Shown: positions 7,532 through 15,975, counted from the stretch's first letter. The stretch: DNA of 64,000 bases from CAZLNO01 sp964561005 (GCA_964561005.1 CAZLNO010000005.1:1-64000); one strand, 5' to 3'. The notes: a model not told the origin generated them from the sequence alone. Made by a program: numbers and translations.

Positions 7532-8266
7532 ATGGCGCACGATAATCCTCCCCGCATCGGCGTGACCCTGGACAGCGAGGAGGCCGGCGGCTGGTCGCGG
7601 CTGCCTTGGTACGCGCTGCGGCAGAATTACTGCGAGGCCGTCCACCTGGCCGGCGGCCTGCCCGTCGTCCTGCCGCACCTGCCGGAGCGCGCCGAGGCCT
7701 ATCTCGACGCGCTGGGTGGCCTGGTGGTCACCGGCGGCGCCTTCGACGTCGACCCGTCGCTGTTCGGCGCCGAGACGCGGCACGCGACGGTAACGACCAA
7801 GGAGCGCCGCACCGCCTTCGAGCTGGCGATGGTCAAGGGCGCGCTGGCGCGCGACCTGCCGGTGCTGGGCATCTGCGGCGGGCAGCAGCTTCTCAACGTC
7901 GTCCTGGGCGGCACGCTGATCCAGCACATTCCCGACGAGGTGCCCGACGCCCTGGCGCACGAGCAGCCCAACCCGCGCACCGAGCCCGGCCACGCCGTTC
8001 ACGTCACGCCCGACACGCTGCTGCACCGGATCGTGGAACTGGAGGGGCTGGCGGTGAACTCCGCGCACCACCAGGCGGCCAAGGACGTGGGTCCCGGCGT
8101 CGTGGTCAACGCCCGCGCGCCCGACGGAGTCATCGAAGGCATCGAGCATCCCGGCTACCGCTTCTGCCTGGGCGTGGAGTGGCATCCCGAATTTCACATC
8201 AGCGCCGGCGACGCCCGCATCTTCGCGGCCTTCGTCGCCGCCTGCCGGTCGGGGGAGGCGGGCTAG
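7532..8266 (+). CDS. Gamma-glutamyl-gamma-aminobutyrate hydrolase-like amidase (peptidase C26)
   Basis: Class I glutamine-amidotransferase-like hydrolase of the PuuD group, which releases glutamate from gamma-glutamyl compounds such as gamma-Glu-GABA in polyamine degradation. The nucleophile elbow is GICGGQQLLN (about residue 115) and the His-Glu pair is in GVEWHPEFH (about 217-225); RIGVTLDSEE and GGLVVTGGAFDVDP are further family marks. Length (244 residues) is normal. Starts at 7517 (GTG, overlapping the previous stop) and 7523 are also possible; 7532 gives the usual short lead before RIGVTLD. The stop is followed 4 bases later by rluB. The exact substrate cannot be told from sequence. Confidence 0.88.
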   Translation: MAHDNPPRIGVTLDSEEAGGWSRLPWYALRQNYCEAVHLAGGLPVVLPHLPERAEAYLDALGGLVVTGGAFDVDPSLFGAETRHATVTTKERRTAFELAMVKGALARDLPVLGICGGQQLLNVVLGGTLIQHIPDEVPDALAHEQPNPRTEPGHAVHVTPDTLLHRIVELEGLAVNSAHHQAAKDVGPGVVVNARAPDGVIEGIEHPGYRFCLGVEWHPEFHISAGDARIFAAFVAACRSGEAG

Positions 8267-8270
8267 GCCG

Positions 8271-9098
8271 ATGGCGGACGGCGGCGGCGCCAGGGTGGCG
8301 AAGTGGATCGCGCGCGCCGGGCTGTGCTCCCGGCGCGAGGCGGAGCGGCTGATCGCGCGGGGCCGCGTGGCCGTGGACGGCGAGCCGCTGGACGAGCCAG
8401 GCGTCAGTGTCGACGATCCCGGCCGCATCACGGTCGACGGCGAGCCGCTGCCCGCGCCCGAGCCGACGCGGCTGTTCCGCTACCACAAGCCGCGCGGGCT
8501 GGTGGTGGCCGAGCGCGATCCGCACGGGCGGGAGACCATCTACGACCAACTGCCGGACGGGCTGCCGCGCGTGGTGCCGGTGGGGCGGCTCGACCTCGCC
8601 TCGGAGGGGCTGCTGCTGCTGACCAACGACGGCGAACTGAAACGGCGCCTGGAATTGCCGGCGACCGGCTGGACCCGGCGCTACCGCGTGCGCGTTCATG
8701 GCGAGGCTGATCCCGACGCGCTGGCCGGGCTCGCCGGGGGCATCGAGATCGACGGCGTGCGCTATGGCGGCATCCAGGCGCGGGTGGACCGCCGGACCGG
8801 CGCCAACACCTGGTTGACCGTCGCGCTGCGCGAGGGCAAGAACCGCGAGGTGCGCCGGGTGATGGAACACCTGGGCCTGCGGGTGAACCGCCTGCTGCGC
8901 GTGGCCTACGGCCCCTTCCAGCTCGGCAGCCTGAAGCCGGGCGAGTTGGCCGAGGTGCCGCCCAAGGTGCTGGCCGAGCAGCTTGGCCAGGGCGACGCCG
9001 GCCGGCCGAAGACCGGCACCGCCAAGGCCCGGCCGAAACAGGAAACCAAGCCCGGGAAGCGCAAGCCCAGCCATGCGAATCGTCGCCGGACGGCATAG
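8271..9098 (+). CDS. rluB: Pseudouridine synthase, RsuA/RluB family
   Basis: Isomerises a uridine in 23S (RluB) or 16S (RsuA) rRNA. An S4 RNA-binding domain opens the protein (RVAKWIARAGLCSRREAERL, residues 8-27), and the catalytic aspartate is in VGRLDLASEGLLLLTNDGE (about 104-122), with KNREVRRVMEHLGL near 203. The order S4 then catalytic domain and the 275-residue length fit. The tail from about 240 is Lys/Pro/Arg-rich and disordered, as often in RluB. Its 3' end overlaps the start of rsmD by 26 bases. RluB is preferred over RsuA for the basic tail, but the two are hard to tell apart here. Confidence 0.9.
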   Translation: MADGGGARVAKWIARAGLCSRREAERLIARGRVAVDGEPLDEPGVSVDDPGRITVDGEPLPAPEPTRLFRYHKPRGLVVAERDPHGRETIYDQLPDGLPRVVPVGRLDLASEGLLLLTNDGELKRRLELPATGWTRRYRVRVHGEADPDALAGLAGGIEIDGVRYGGIQARVDRRTGANTWLTVALREGKNREVRRVMEHLGLRVNRLLRVAYGPFQLGSLKPGELAEVPPKVLAEQLGQGDAGRPKTGTAKARPKQETKPGKRKPSHANRRRTA

Positions 9099-9636
9099 GG
9101 GTCGGCGCCTGGAGGCGCCCGAGGGGACCGAGGTTCGGCCGACCAGCAGCCTCGCCCGCGAATCCCTGTTCAACGTGCTGACCCACGGCAAGCTGGCGGC
9201 CGACGGCTGTCCGCTGGCCGAGGCGGTGGTGCTGGACGCCTTCGCCGGCAGCGGCGCCAACGGGCTGGAGGCGCTGTCGCGCGGGGCGGCGCGGGTGGTC
9301 TTCATGGAGAGCCAGGCCGCCGCCCTGGCGGCGCTGCGCGGCAACCTGCGTAACCTGGGCGAAAGCGGCCGGGCGACCATCCTGCAATGCGACGTGCTGC
9401 GCCCGCCGTCCGCGCGCGAGGCCTGCAACCCGGCGATCCTCGACCCGCCCTATGGGCAGGGGCTCGCTCCGCCGGCCCTGACGGCGCTGGCCCGCGCCGG
9501 GTGGCTGGCGCCCGGCGCGCTGGTGGCCGTGGAGCTGATGAAGACCGAGGACCTGAAGGTGCCCGAGGGCTTCGCGGAGCTGGACACCCGCAAGTACGGC
9601 AAGGCCAAGCTGGTCTTCCTGCGCGCGCCGTCCTGA
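9073..9636 (+). CDS. rsmD: 16S rRNA (guanine(966)-N2)-methyltransferase
   Basis: Methylates G966 of 16S rRNA using S-adenosylmethionine. The 187-residue protein shows the family start MRIVAGRHRGRRLEAPEGTE, VRPTSSLARESLFNVL, the SAM-binding motif DAFAGSGANGLEALSRGA (about 56-73) and the catalytic DPPYGQGL motif (about 126). ATG 9073 lies within the end of rluB (26-base overlap), a common rluB-rsmD coupling. Complete. Confidence 0.95.
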   Translation: MRIVAGRHRGRRLEAPEGTEVRPTSSLARESLFNVLTHGKLAADGCPLAEAVVLDAFAGSGANGLEALSRGAARVVFMESQAAALAALRGNLRNLGESGRATILQCDVLRPPSAREACNPAILDPPYGQGLAPPALTALARAGWLAPGALVAVELMKTEDLKVPEGFAELDTRKYGKAKLVFLRAPS

Positions 9637-9654
9637 CGCGGCTGTCGCCGCGTC

Positions 9655-9690
9655 CCCCTCCCTGGCCCTCCCCCAAAGGGGAGGGAACGC
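9655..9690. repeat. Hairpin repeat of the CCCTCCCC/AAGGGGAGGG type
   Basis: TGGCCCTCCCCCAAAGGGGAGGG is a short GC-rich palindromic unit related to the longer forms at 9897-9950, 60648-60712 and 60812-60875. It lies 20 bases after rsmD and could act as an mRNA end structure. Confidence 0.5.
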
Positions 9691-9718
9691 CGTCACGAAC
9701 GTTCCTGCCCACTCAGAC

Positions 9719-9885
9719 CAGCGGGAATTGAATTTGACCCGTCATCCCGGATGCGATGCAGCACGTCAGTGCTGCTTCGCTGGTCCGGGATCTGATCGCC
9801 GCGTGGCACGAAGGTCCCGTGTCCGCGCCGCATCACTGCGTGCCGCGGCGCGCACGGGACGACGGTTCCGTATTTATTTCCGCTG
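9719..9885. repeat. MITE-like element, copy 1 (167 bp)
   Basis: Ends are inverted: CAGCGGGAAT (9719-9728) against ATTTCCGCTG (9876-9885). Inside are two large hairpins: CCCGGATGCGATGCAGCAC pairing with GTGCTGCTTCGCTGGTCCGGG, and GTCCCGTG-CGCGCCGC pairing with GCGGCGCG-CACGGGAC. A second copy at 43044-43224 matches nearly base for base. No coding potential. Size, terminal inverted repeats and multicopy nature suggest a non-autonomous mobile element; no transposase for it is visible here. Confidence 0.7.
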
Positions 9886-9896
9886 GTATCAGACCC

Positions 9897-9950
9897 GGTC
9901 CCTTCCCCCCTTGGGGGAAGGCCAGGATGGGGGACGCGTCCGTCAGGGCG
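9897..9950. repeat. Hairpin repeat, CCTTCCCCC/GGGGGAAGG family
   Basis: CCCTTCCCCCCTTGGGGGAAGG is followed by CCAGGATGGGGGACGCG and a GACGCGTCCGTCAGGGCGCGTC palindrome. The same unit recurs twice, inverted relative to each other, between potF and potG (60648-60712, 60812-60875). It ends at the 3' end of the mannosyltransferase gene on the minus strand. Confidence 0.6.
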
Positions 9951-9965
9951 CGTCATGCGCCCAAG

Positions 9966-10973
9966 CTACCGAAAGCGTTCCAGGTGCCCGGCGAACTGCC
10001 GCGCGCAGTTGGCCCAGGAGAAGCGCAGCGCGAACGCGCGGCAGCGCTCGGAAGGTATCTCCAGCGCCCGGGTCGCCGCCGCGCGCAAGTCCTCGTCCAG
10101 CACGCCGACGGGCTGGTCGGCGATGACGTCCCTTGGCCCCGGCACCGGGAAGGCGGCCACGGGCACGCCGCAGGCCAGGGCTTCGAGTTGCACCAGGCCG
10201 AAGGTGTCGGTTTTGCTCGGAAACACGAAGACGTCGGCGGCGGCGTAATGGCGGGCCAGGTCCTCGCCCACCTTCGCCCCGGTGAAGTGGGCGTCGGGAT
10301 AGCGTGCCCGCAGCGTATTGAGCGATGGACCGCCGCCGACGACCACCTTGCTGCCGTCGAGGTCCAGGTCCAGGAAGGCCCCGATGTTCTTCTCCACCGC
10401 CACCCGGCCGACGTAGAGGAAGATCGGCCTCTTCAGCTCCAGGTCGTCCAGGGCGTCCTTGGGCCGCGGGCGGAACAGCTCGGTGTCGACGCCGCGCGAC
10501 CAGAGCACAAGGTTGCGGAATCCGTAACCCGTCAGCTCCTGGCGCAGGGTCTGCGTCGTCACCATGGTCCGCGCCGCCGGGGCGTGGAAGCGGCGCAGCA
10601 GGGCGTAGCCGTGGCGCGCCGGGATGCGCGTGCGGGCCTCGACGTACTCGGGAAAGCGGGTGTGGAACGAGGTGGTGAAGGGCCAGCCGCGCCGGCGACA
10701 GTGCGCGCGCGCCGCCCAGCCCAGCGGGCCCTCGGTGGCGATGTGCACCGCCTCGGGCGCGAAGTCGTCCAGCAGCCGCCGCAACTTGCGCCCCGGCGCC
10801 ACCGCCAGGGGAATCTCGGCGTAGCCGGGGCAGGGCAGCGTGCGAAAGCGGTCCGGCGCGACCACCATCACCTCGTGGCCCAGCGCCGACAGTTCCTCCA
10901 CCACGCGGGTCAGCGACCGGACGACGCCGTTGATCTGCGGCGCCCAGGCGTCGGTCACCAGGGCGAGGCGCAT
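9966..10973 (-). CDS. GT4 glycosyltransferase, alpha-mannosyltransferase type
   Basis: Retaining glycosyltransferase with a GT-B fold, 335 residues, similar to GDP-mannose-dependent alpha-mannosyltransferases acting on membrane lipids. The N-terminus MRLALVTDAWAPQINGVVRS, then ATEGPLGWAARAHCRRRGWP and TSFHTRFPEYVEAR are typical; the donor site contains FLYVGRVAVEKNIGAFL and FPSKTDTFGLVQLEALACG (E-x7-E). ATG 10973 overlaps the stop of the LpxH-like phosphoesterase (TGATG), so the two genes form an operon and likely act in one lipid or envelope pathway. The exact acceptor is unknown. Confidence 0.85.
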   Translation of the reverse strand: MRLALVTDAWAPQINGVVRSLTRVVEELSALGHEVMVVAPDRFRTLPCPGYAEIPLAVAPGRKLRRLLDDFAPEAVHIATEGPLGWAARAHCRRRGWPFTTSFHTRFPEYVEARTRIPARHGYALLRRFHAPAARTMVTTQTLRQELTGYGFRNLVLWSRGVDTELFRPRPKDALDDLELKRPIFLYVGRVAVEKNIGAFLDLDLDGSKVVVGGGPSLNTLRARYPDAHFTGAKVGEDLARHYAAADVFVFPSKTDTFGLVQLEALACGVPVAAFPVPGPRDVIADQPVGVLDEDLRAAATRALEIPSERCRAFALRFSWANCARQFAGHLERFR

Positions 10974-11758
10974 CAGGCGGCTTCCAGCATGTGGAACTGC
11001 CGCTGCTCCGCCCAGTTCAGCACCTCCAGGCGGCCGTCGGCGTGCTCCACCAGCGCGGTGCAGCTTTCCACCCAGTCGCCGTCGTTGATGTAGGTGATGC
11101 GCCCGATCGGCCGGTGCTCGGCCTTGTGGATGTGGCCGCAGATGACCCCGTCGACGCCGTGGCGCCGCGCCTCCTCGGCCACCGCGGTCTCGAAGTCGTC
11201 GATGTACTTGACGGCGTTCTTGACCTTGGTCTTCAGGTAGGCGGAGAGCGACCAGTAGCCGAAGCCCAGCCGCCGCCGCGCCAGGTTGAACCAGTGGTTG
11301 GCGGCGATCATGAAGTTGTAGGCCCAGTCGCCCAGCAGCGCCAGCCACTTGGCATAGCTGACGATGCCGTCGAACTGGTCGCCGTGCAGCACCAGGAAGC
11401 GGCGGCCGTCGGCGGTCTCGTGGACGGCCTGCGGCGTGACCTCGACATCGCAGAAGTGGACGCCGGTATAGCCGCGCAGCAGCTCGTCGTGGTTGCCGGG
11501 GATGTAGACGACCCGCGTGCCTTTGCGGGCCTTGCGCAGGATGGCCTGGACCACGGCGCTGTGGCTCTCCGGCCAGTACCAGGTCCGCTTCAGCCGCCAG
11601 CCGTCGAAGATGTCGCCGACCAGGTAGAGCACGCGCGACTCGGTGTTGTTCAGGAAGTCGAGCAGGAACTCCGCCTTGCAGCCGCGCGTGCCCAGGTGGA
11701 TGTCCGAGATGAAGATGGCGCGATAGCGCCGGCGCAGCGGTCCGATGGTGCCATGCAT
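10973..11758 (-). CDS. UDP-2,3-diacylglucosamine diphosphatase-like metallophosphoesterase
   Basis: Calcineurin-like phosphoesterase of the LpxH type, 261 residues. All metal-binding blocks are present: ISDIHLGTRGC (about 17), LVGDIFDGW (about 45), IPGNHDE (about 86), VLHGDQFD (about 122) and ICGHIHKAEHRP (about 209). It is longer than E. coli LpxH and closer to the alphaproteobacterial homologues usually annotated UDP-2,3-diacylglucosamine diphosphatase, which are often found beside a glycosyltransferase as here. Whether it serves lipid A synthesis (many alphaproteobacteria use LpxI) or another pyrophosphate lipid is open. Divergent from the lipid kinase gene. Confidence 0.82.
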   Translation of the reverse strand: MHGTIGPLRRRYRAIFISDIHLGTRGCKAEFLLDFLNNTESRVLYLVGDIFDGWRLKRTWYWPESHSAVVQAILRKARKGTRVVYIPGNHDELLRGYTGVHFCDVEVTPQAVHETADGRRFLVLHGDQFDGIVSYAKWLALLGDWAYNFMIAANHWFNLARRRLGFGYWSLSAYLKTKVKNAVKYIDDFETAVAEEARRHGVDGVICGHIHKAEHRPIGRITYINDGDWVESCTALVEHADGRLEVLNWAEQRQFHMLEAA

Positions 11759-11882
11759 CGCCGTCGCCTTCCCGTTCGTGGCCGGTTTCGGGCAGGGCGG
11801 ACGCTACATCTTGTGTCTAACGAGAATGCTGCGGTTTCATCAAAGTCTTGTGACATCAAGCCGCGCGTGCTTGCTTGCGGCA

Positions 11883-12845
11883 ATGGACATGCGAACGCCG
11901 CCGCCCTCGACCGCGGCCCAGCGCCTCTGCGTCATCTACAATCCCGTCGCCGGCTGGCGGAAACGGGGGCGCTTCCGGCGTACGCTGGCGGCGCTGCGGG
12001 ACCTGGGCTGCGAGTTGCGGGTGCTGGAAACCCGCCATGCCGGCCACGCCGAGGTCCTGGCGCGCGAGGCGCCGGCCTGCGACCGCCTGGTGGTGGCCGG
12101 CGGCGACGGGACGCTGAACGAGGTGCTGAACGGCCTGGCCGGGCGCGGCGACGCGCCGCCGGTGGCGCTGATCCCGCTGGGCACGGCGAACGTGGTGGCG
12201 CGCGAATTGGGGCTGTCGCTGAAGCCCGAGCGCGTCGCCCGCGCCATCGTCCACGGCCCGGCGACGCCGGCGCACCTCGGCGCGGCGAACGGCCGGTACT
12301 TCGCCCAGATGGCGGGGATCGGCTTCGACGCGCAGCTCGTCGCGCGGGTGTCGCCGGGGGTGAAGCGCGTGATCAGCCAGGGCGCCTATGTCCTGGCCTT
12401 CCTGCGGATGCTGGCGACCTTCCGTTCCCCGGACTACCAGGTGCGGGTCGACGGGGTTGCCCACACGGCGAAGTCGCTCATCGTCGCCAAGGGGCGACGC
12501 TACGGCGGCCCCTTCGTGCTGGCGCCTGAGGCCCGGCCGTGGCGGCCGGATTTTCAGGTTTGCCTCTACGATCGCTCGGGCGTGCCGGCGATCGTCGGTT
12601 ACGGGCTGGCGCTGCTCACGGGCCGCACCCACCGGCGTCGGGACGTGCGCATCCTTTCGGCCCGCCGGGTCGAGGTGCGCGACGCGGCGGGCGAGCCGGT
12701 GCAGCTCGACGGCGACGCGGCGGCGCGCCTGCCGGTCGACATCCGCCTGGTCGAGAACGCCGTGCGCTTCGTGCTGCCGGAGGACGCTCAGCTTCCCGCC
12801 AGCGTCATGCCCTCCACGCGCAGCGTCGGCGAATCGGTGCCGTAG
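11883..12845 (+). CDS. Diacylglycerol/lipid kinase family protein
   Basis: Soluble lipid kinase of the DagK/YegS family, 320 residues, phosphorylating diacylglycerol or a related lipid with ATP. The catalytic domain opens with RLCVIYNPVAGWRKRGRF and contains the ATP-binding VVAGGDGTLNEVLNGL (about 73-88) and ALIPLGTANVVARELG (about 98-113); AGIGFDAQLV and LDGDAAARLP (C-terminal domain) are also diagnostic. ATG 11883 begins the conserved part; an upstream in-frame extension to 11745 overlaps the divergent gene and is rejected. Its last 58 bases overlap the 3' end of the convergent pmbA gene. Substrate uncertain. Confidence 0.9.
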   Translation: MDMRTPPPSTAAQRLCVIYNPVAGWRKRGRFRRTLAALRDLGCELRVLETRHAGHAEVLAREAPACDRLVVAGGDGTLNEVLNGLAGRGDAPPVALIPLGTANVVARELGLSLKPERVARAIVHGPATPAHLGAANGRYFAQMAGIGFDAQLVARVSPGVKRVISQGAYVLAFLRMLATFRSPDYQVRVDGVAHTAKSLIVAKGRRYGGPFVLAPEARPWRPDFQVCLYDRSGVPAIVGYGLALLTGRTHRRRDVRILSARRVEVRDAAGEPVQLDGDAAARLPVDIRLVENAVRFVLPEDAQLPASVMPSTRSVGESVP

Positions 12846-14143
12846 CGGAACTCCAGGTCGCTGGCCGGGGTGAGGTTGCGGAACATCTCCTTCAGGTTGC
12901 CGGCCAGGGTGACCTCGCTGACCGGATAGGAAAGCCGGCCGTTCTCGATCCAGAAGCCGGCGGCGCCGCGGCTGTAGTCGCCGGTGACGCCGTTCACGCC
13001 CATGCCCATCATCTCCATGACGTAGAAGCCCTCGTCGATGTCGGCCATCAGGTCCTCGGGCGTGGCCGCGCCGGGCGCCAGGTAGAGGTTGGTGGTGGCC
13101 GGCGCGGGCGGCGCGGCGGTGCCGCGCGCGGCGTGCCCGGTCGACGCCAGGCCGAGCTGGCGCGCCGAGCTGAGCGAGAGGATCCAGGTGGTCAGCCGCC
13201 CGTCCTCGATGACGTTGCGGCGCCGGTTCGCCAGCCCCTCGGCGTCGAAGGGCTTGGACTTCAGGCCGCGCGGGCGGTGCGGGTCGTCGACGACGGTGAT
13301 GCCCGGCGCGAAGATGGCCTCGCCCAGCTTGTCCTTCAGGAAGGAGGTGCCGCGCGCCACCGCCGGCCCGCTGATGGCCCCGGCCAGATGGCGCAGCAGG
13401 CTGTTCGCCACGCGCGGGTGGTAGACCACGGGGTACCGCCCGGTCTTGGCCCGGCGCGGATGCAGGCGGCGGACCGTGCGCTCCCCGGCGCGGCGGCCGA
13501 CGGCCTCGGGGTCCTCCAGGTCGCTGCCATAGACGGCGGAGTGGAAGGCGTAGTCGCGCTCCATCGCCGTGCCCTCGCCGGCCAGCACCGCGCAGCCCAC
13601 GGAGTGCGAGGAATTCGTGTAGCCGCCCCGGAAGCCGTTGCTGGCCGCCAGGGCGATGGTGGCGCGGCCCCAGTTGGCCTCCGCGCCCTCGGAGTTGGTG
13701 ATGCCGTCGACCGCGCGCGCGGCCTCCTCGCAGGCGCGGGCGCGCTGGATCAGGTCCTCCGCGCCGGGCTCGGCCGGGTCGAAGTTGTCGAGCCGCGGCC
13801 AGTCGCCCGCCAGCTCGCCCGGCTCGGCCAGGCCGCAATAGGGGTCCTCCGGCACGCCGCGGGCCATCGCCACGGCGCGCGCGACCAGCTCGTCCAGCGC
13901 GTCGCCCTTGAAGTCGGAGGAGGAGACGCAGGCCTGGCGCTTGCCGACCAGGACGCGCAGGCCGATGTCGGCCTCCTCGCTGCGCTCCAGCCGCTCGACC
14001 TGGCCCAGGCGCCGGGCGTGGGCGATCGACACCGAATCGACCATGACCGCATCGGCGGCGTCGGCGCCGGCCTTGCGGGCCTTGGCGAGCAGGTCTTCCA
14101 GGCGGTTGAGGGCGTCGTCGACGGCGCTGTCGCGTGGGCTCAT
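12788..14143 (-). CDS. pmbA: PmbA/TldE metalloprotease subunit
   Basis: TldD/PmbA (TldE) family protein, 451 residues. With TldD it forms a metalloprotease that degrades unfolded peptides and matures some peptide products. Typical segments are SRDSAVDDALNRLEDLLAKA-like N-terminus, RRLGQVERLERSEEADIGLR, VGKRQACVSSSDF, TNSSHSVGCAVLAGEG, RYPVVYHPRVANSLL, and the C-terminal NGVTGDYSRGAAGFWIENG. The HExxxH metal motif belongs to TldD and is rightly absent here. ATG 14143 matches the family start. Convergent with and overlapping the lipid kinase gene. tldD is not in the window. Confidence 0.94.
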   Translation of the reverse strand: MSPRDSAVDDALNRLEDLLAKARKAGADAADAVMVDSVSIAHARRLGQVERLERSEEADIGLRVLVGKRQACVSSSDFKGDALDELVARAVAMARGVPEDPYCGLAEPGELAGDWPRLDNFDPAEPGAEDLIQRARACEEAARAVDGITNSEGAEANWGRATIALAASNGFRGGYTNSSHSVGCAVLAGEGTAMERDYAFHSAVYGSDLEDPEAVGRRAGERTVRRLHPRRAKTGRYPVVYHPRVANSLLRHLAGAISGPAVARGTSFLKDKLGEAIFAPGITVVDDPHRPRGLKSKPFDAEGLANRRRNVIEDGRLTTWILSLSSARQLGLASTGHAARGTAAPPAPATTNLYLAPGAATPEDLMADIDEGFYVMEMMGMGVNGVTGDYSRGAAGFWIENGRLSYPVSEVTLAGNLKEMFRNLTPASDLEFRYGTDSPTLRVEGMTLAGS

Positions 14144-14229
14144 GCGCGGCCTCTTTTCTGGCTCGGGTGGCAGGGACTGCCTGCTATATAGGCGCCCGCC
14201 CGCCGGGGTGGCTACCCCGGGGTTGGGCA

Positions 14230-14406
14230 ATGCACGGACCGACCTTGGCGGGGCGGGGGCACGCCTCCGCCACGAAGGTGACGGCGGCATTGGATGTGTT
14301 GGGTTATTCGGCCGATGCACCCATAATGGTGGTGGGCGCCTTCGTGTGGTGGGTGGGCTGCCAGACCATATCGGCGCTCCTTCTGGCCATGGAGGATGAC
14401 GAATGA
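14230..14406 (+). CDS. Tiny membrane protein (first of a pair), unknown
   Basis: 58 codons in a frame that starts MHGPTLAGRGHASATKVTAA and contains one hydrophobic helix, APIMVVGAFVWWVGCQTISA, before an acidic end (MEDDE). The stop overlaps the start of the next tiny gene (ATGA at 14403), which is good evidence that both are translated. No family is recognised. Start choice is uncertain because ribosome-binding signals are weak; an in-frame ATG at 14134 would overlap the pmbA start. Confidence 0.45.
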   Translation: MHGPTLAGRGHASATKVTAALDVLGYSADAPIMVVGAFVWWVGCQTISALLLAMEDDE

Positions 14407-14528
14407 CCTTTACCGAAGCCGCCTTCATCGGCATGGGCCTTGGGCTGGCGTTCGGCGTTTCGGCGCTTGCCGTCGCCTATCTGACGAAGCCGACGCGCAG
14501 CGGTCGTCGGGACCACCACGTCCGTTAG
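14403..14528 (+). CDS. Tiny membrane protein (second of a pair), unknown
   Basis: 41 residues: MTFTEAAFIGMGLGLAFGVS followed by ALAVAYLTKP, one membrane helix with small-residue spacing (GMGLGLAFG), and a basic tail (TRSGRRDHHVR) that should stay in the cytoplasm. It begins within the stop codon of the previous 58-codon frame (ATGA). Size and charge layout resemble small single-span regulators or cofactors of membrane complexes, but no homologue is recognised. It lies 58 bases before the DUF4139 gene. Confidence 0.5.
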   Translation: MTFTEAAFIGMGLGLAFGVSALAVAYLTKPTRSGRRDHHVR

Positions 14529-14586
14529 GTTTCTCCCTCGCCATCAAGGTTCGCATTTGAGGCCAATCGATCGGGGAGGCCGCGCC

Positions 14587-15951
14587 ATGCATCGTCTCGC
14601 CGCCGCCCTCGTCGCCCTGCTGCTGGCCCTGCCGGTCCGTGCGCAGGCGCCCGTCGACGCCGACGAGCTGGCGATCTACCGCAACGATCTTGCGCTGGTG
14701 ACGGACAGCCGCGAGGTCGACCTTTCCCCCGGCGAGCACGCGCTGCCGCTGGAGGGTATCAGCCCCGGCGCGGTACCCGACAGCCTCGACCTCGCCGGCG
14801 ACGGCATGCGCCTGCTGGAACTGCGGCTGGCACCCTGGCCGGTGAGCGAGCAGGCGCTGCGCACGGCCTATCTCGGCCGGGAGATCACGCTGGTGCAGCC
14901 GGACCCCGACGGCGAGGGCGAAGTGGCCCGCGCGGCCCGAATCCTGGCGGTCGAGGGCGGCCTGGTGCTGGAAACGGAACAGGGCATCGCCGTCGACCCG
15001 CCCGGCCGCCTGGTGTTTCCCGACCTGCCGGAGGGCTTTTCCACGATCCCGCGCGCGGAGGTGCGGGTCGCGGTCGAGTCGGGCGGCGCGCGCGAACTGA
15101 CGCTGCGCTACCTGAGCCGCGGCCTGTCGTGGCGGGCGAGCTACGTGGCGCGCTGGGACGGCGCGGCCGGCACCCTGGACATCACCGGCCTGGCGAGCCT
15201 GGAGAACGGGCTGTCGCGGCCGGTGCATGCCGAGGCGTTGACCCTGGTCGCCGGCGAGGTCTCGGTGTCACCGCAGGAGCAGGCGCCGCGGCCGCGGCCG
15301 CGGGCCGAGATGCGCGCAATGGCCGCCGCCCAGGCGCCGCCGCCGGAGCCGGCGAGCCGCGCCGACCTGCGGCTCTATCCCCTGTCCGGCGCGGTGACGT
15401 TGCCGCCCGGAGGGACGGTGCAGCGGCCGCTGCTGCAGGCCGGCGATGTCGCCGCCGAGCAGCGCTACACCATCGAGGGGCTGGCGACCGCCTGGCCCCG
15501 GCGCGGCGACGAGGAGGAAACGACGGCGCGCTTTCGCCTCGTGGTCCCGGACACCCGCAAGGCCGGGCTCGGCCGGGCGCTGCCGGCGGGCACGGTGCGG
15601 GTCTACGCCGACGGGGTGTTCCGCGGCGCCCAGGCGATCGACGACATCCCGCTGGGCAACGAGCTGGCGCTGGACCTCGGCGCGGCCTTCGACGTCACCG
15701 CCACCGCGCGGCAGACCGACTTCGAGCGGCTGACCGACGAGGTCTACGAAATCGCGCAGGCCATCACCGTGAGGAACGCCAAGGACAGCGCGGCCACGGT
15801 CCGCGTCGTGGGCCGCTTCCCGCCGGAGTGGGACATGGTCTCGGAGAGCCACGCGCACACCCGCGAGAGCGCGACGCGGCCGGTCTGGACGCTGGCGGTG
15901 CCGGCGGCGGGCGAGGCCGAACTGACCTACCGCGTGCGCGTGCGGCGGTGA
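14587..15951 (+). CDS. DUF4139 domain protein, exported
   Basis: 454 residues with a signal peptide, MHRLAAALVALLLALPVRAQ. The DUF4139-type core is recognisable by LAIYRNDLALVTDSREVDL at the start of the mature part, LTLRYLSRGLSWRASYVARW in the centre, ADGVFRGAQAIDDIPLGNEL and a C-terminal beta-rich end (AELTYRVRVR). Beta-sandwich proteins of this family are presumed periplasmic or surface-located; no reaction is established. A Pro/Arg/Ala-rich linker lies at about 235-265. The stop codon is immediately followed by the rsmE frame. Start ATG 14587 begins the signal peptide. Confidence 0.85.
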   Translation: MHRLAAALVALLLALPVRAQAPVDADELAIYRNDLALVTDSREVDLSPGEHALPLEGISPGAVPDSLDLAGDGMRLLELRLAPWPVSEQALRTAYLGREITLVQPDPDGEGEVARAARILAVEGGLVLETEQGIAVDPPGRLVFPDLPEGFSTIPRAEVRVAVESGGARELTLRYLSRGLSWRASYVARWDGAAGTLDITGLASLENGLSRPVHAEALTLVAGEVSVSPQEQAPRPRPRAEMRAMAAAQAPPPEPASRADLRLYPLSGAVTLPPGGTVQRPLLQAGDVAAEQRYTIEGLATAWPRRGDEEETTARFRLVVPDTRKAGLGRALPAGTVRVYADGVFRGAQAIDDIPLGNELALDLGAAFDVTATARQTDFERLTDEVYEIAQAITVRNAKDSAATVRVVGRFPPEWDMVSESHAHTRESATRPVWTLAVPAAGEAELTYRVRVRR

Positions 15952-15975
15952 ATGTCGGGGTGCGGGACCTTCGAC

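Noticed and set aside
11856..13838. 660-codon minus-strand frame overlapping the lipid kinase and pmbA
   Set aside because: Arg/Gly/Pro-rich composition without family motifs; real genes occupy the other frames.
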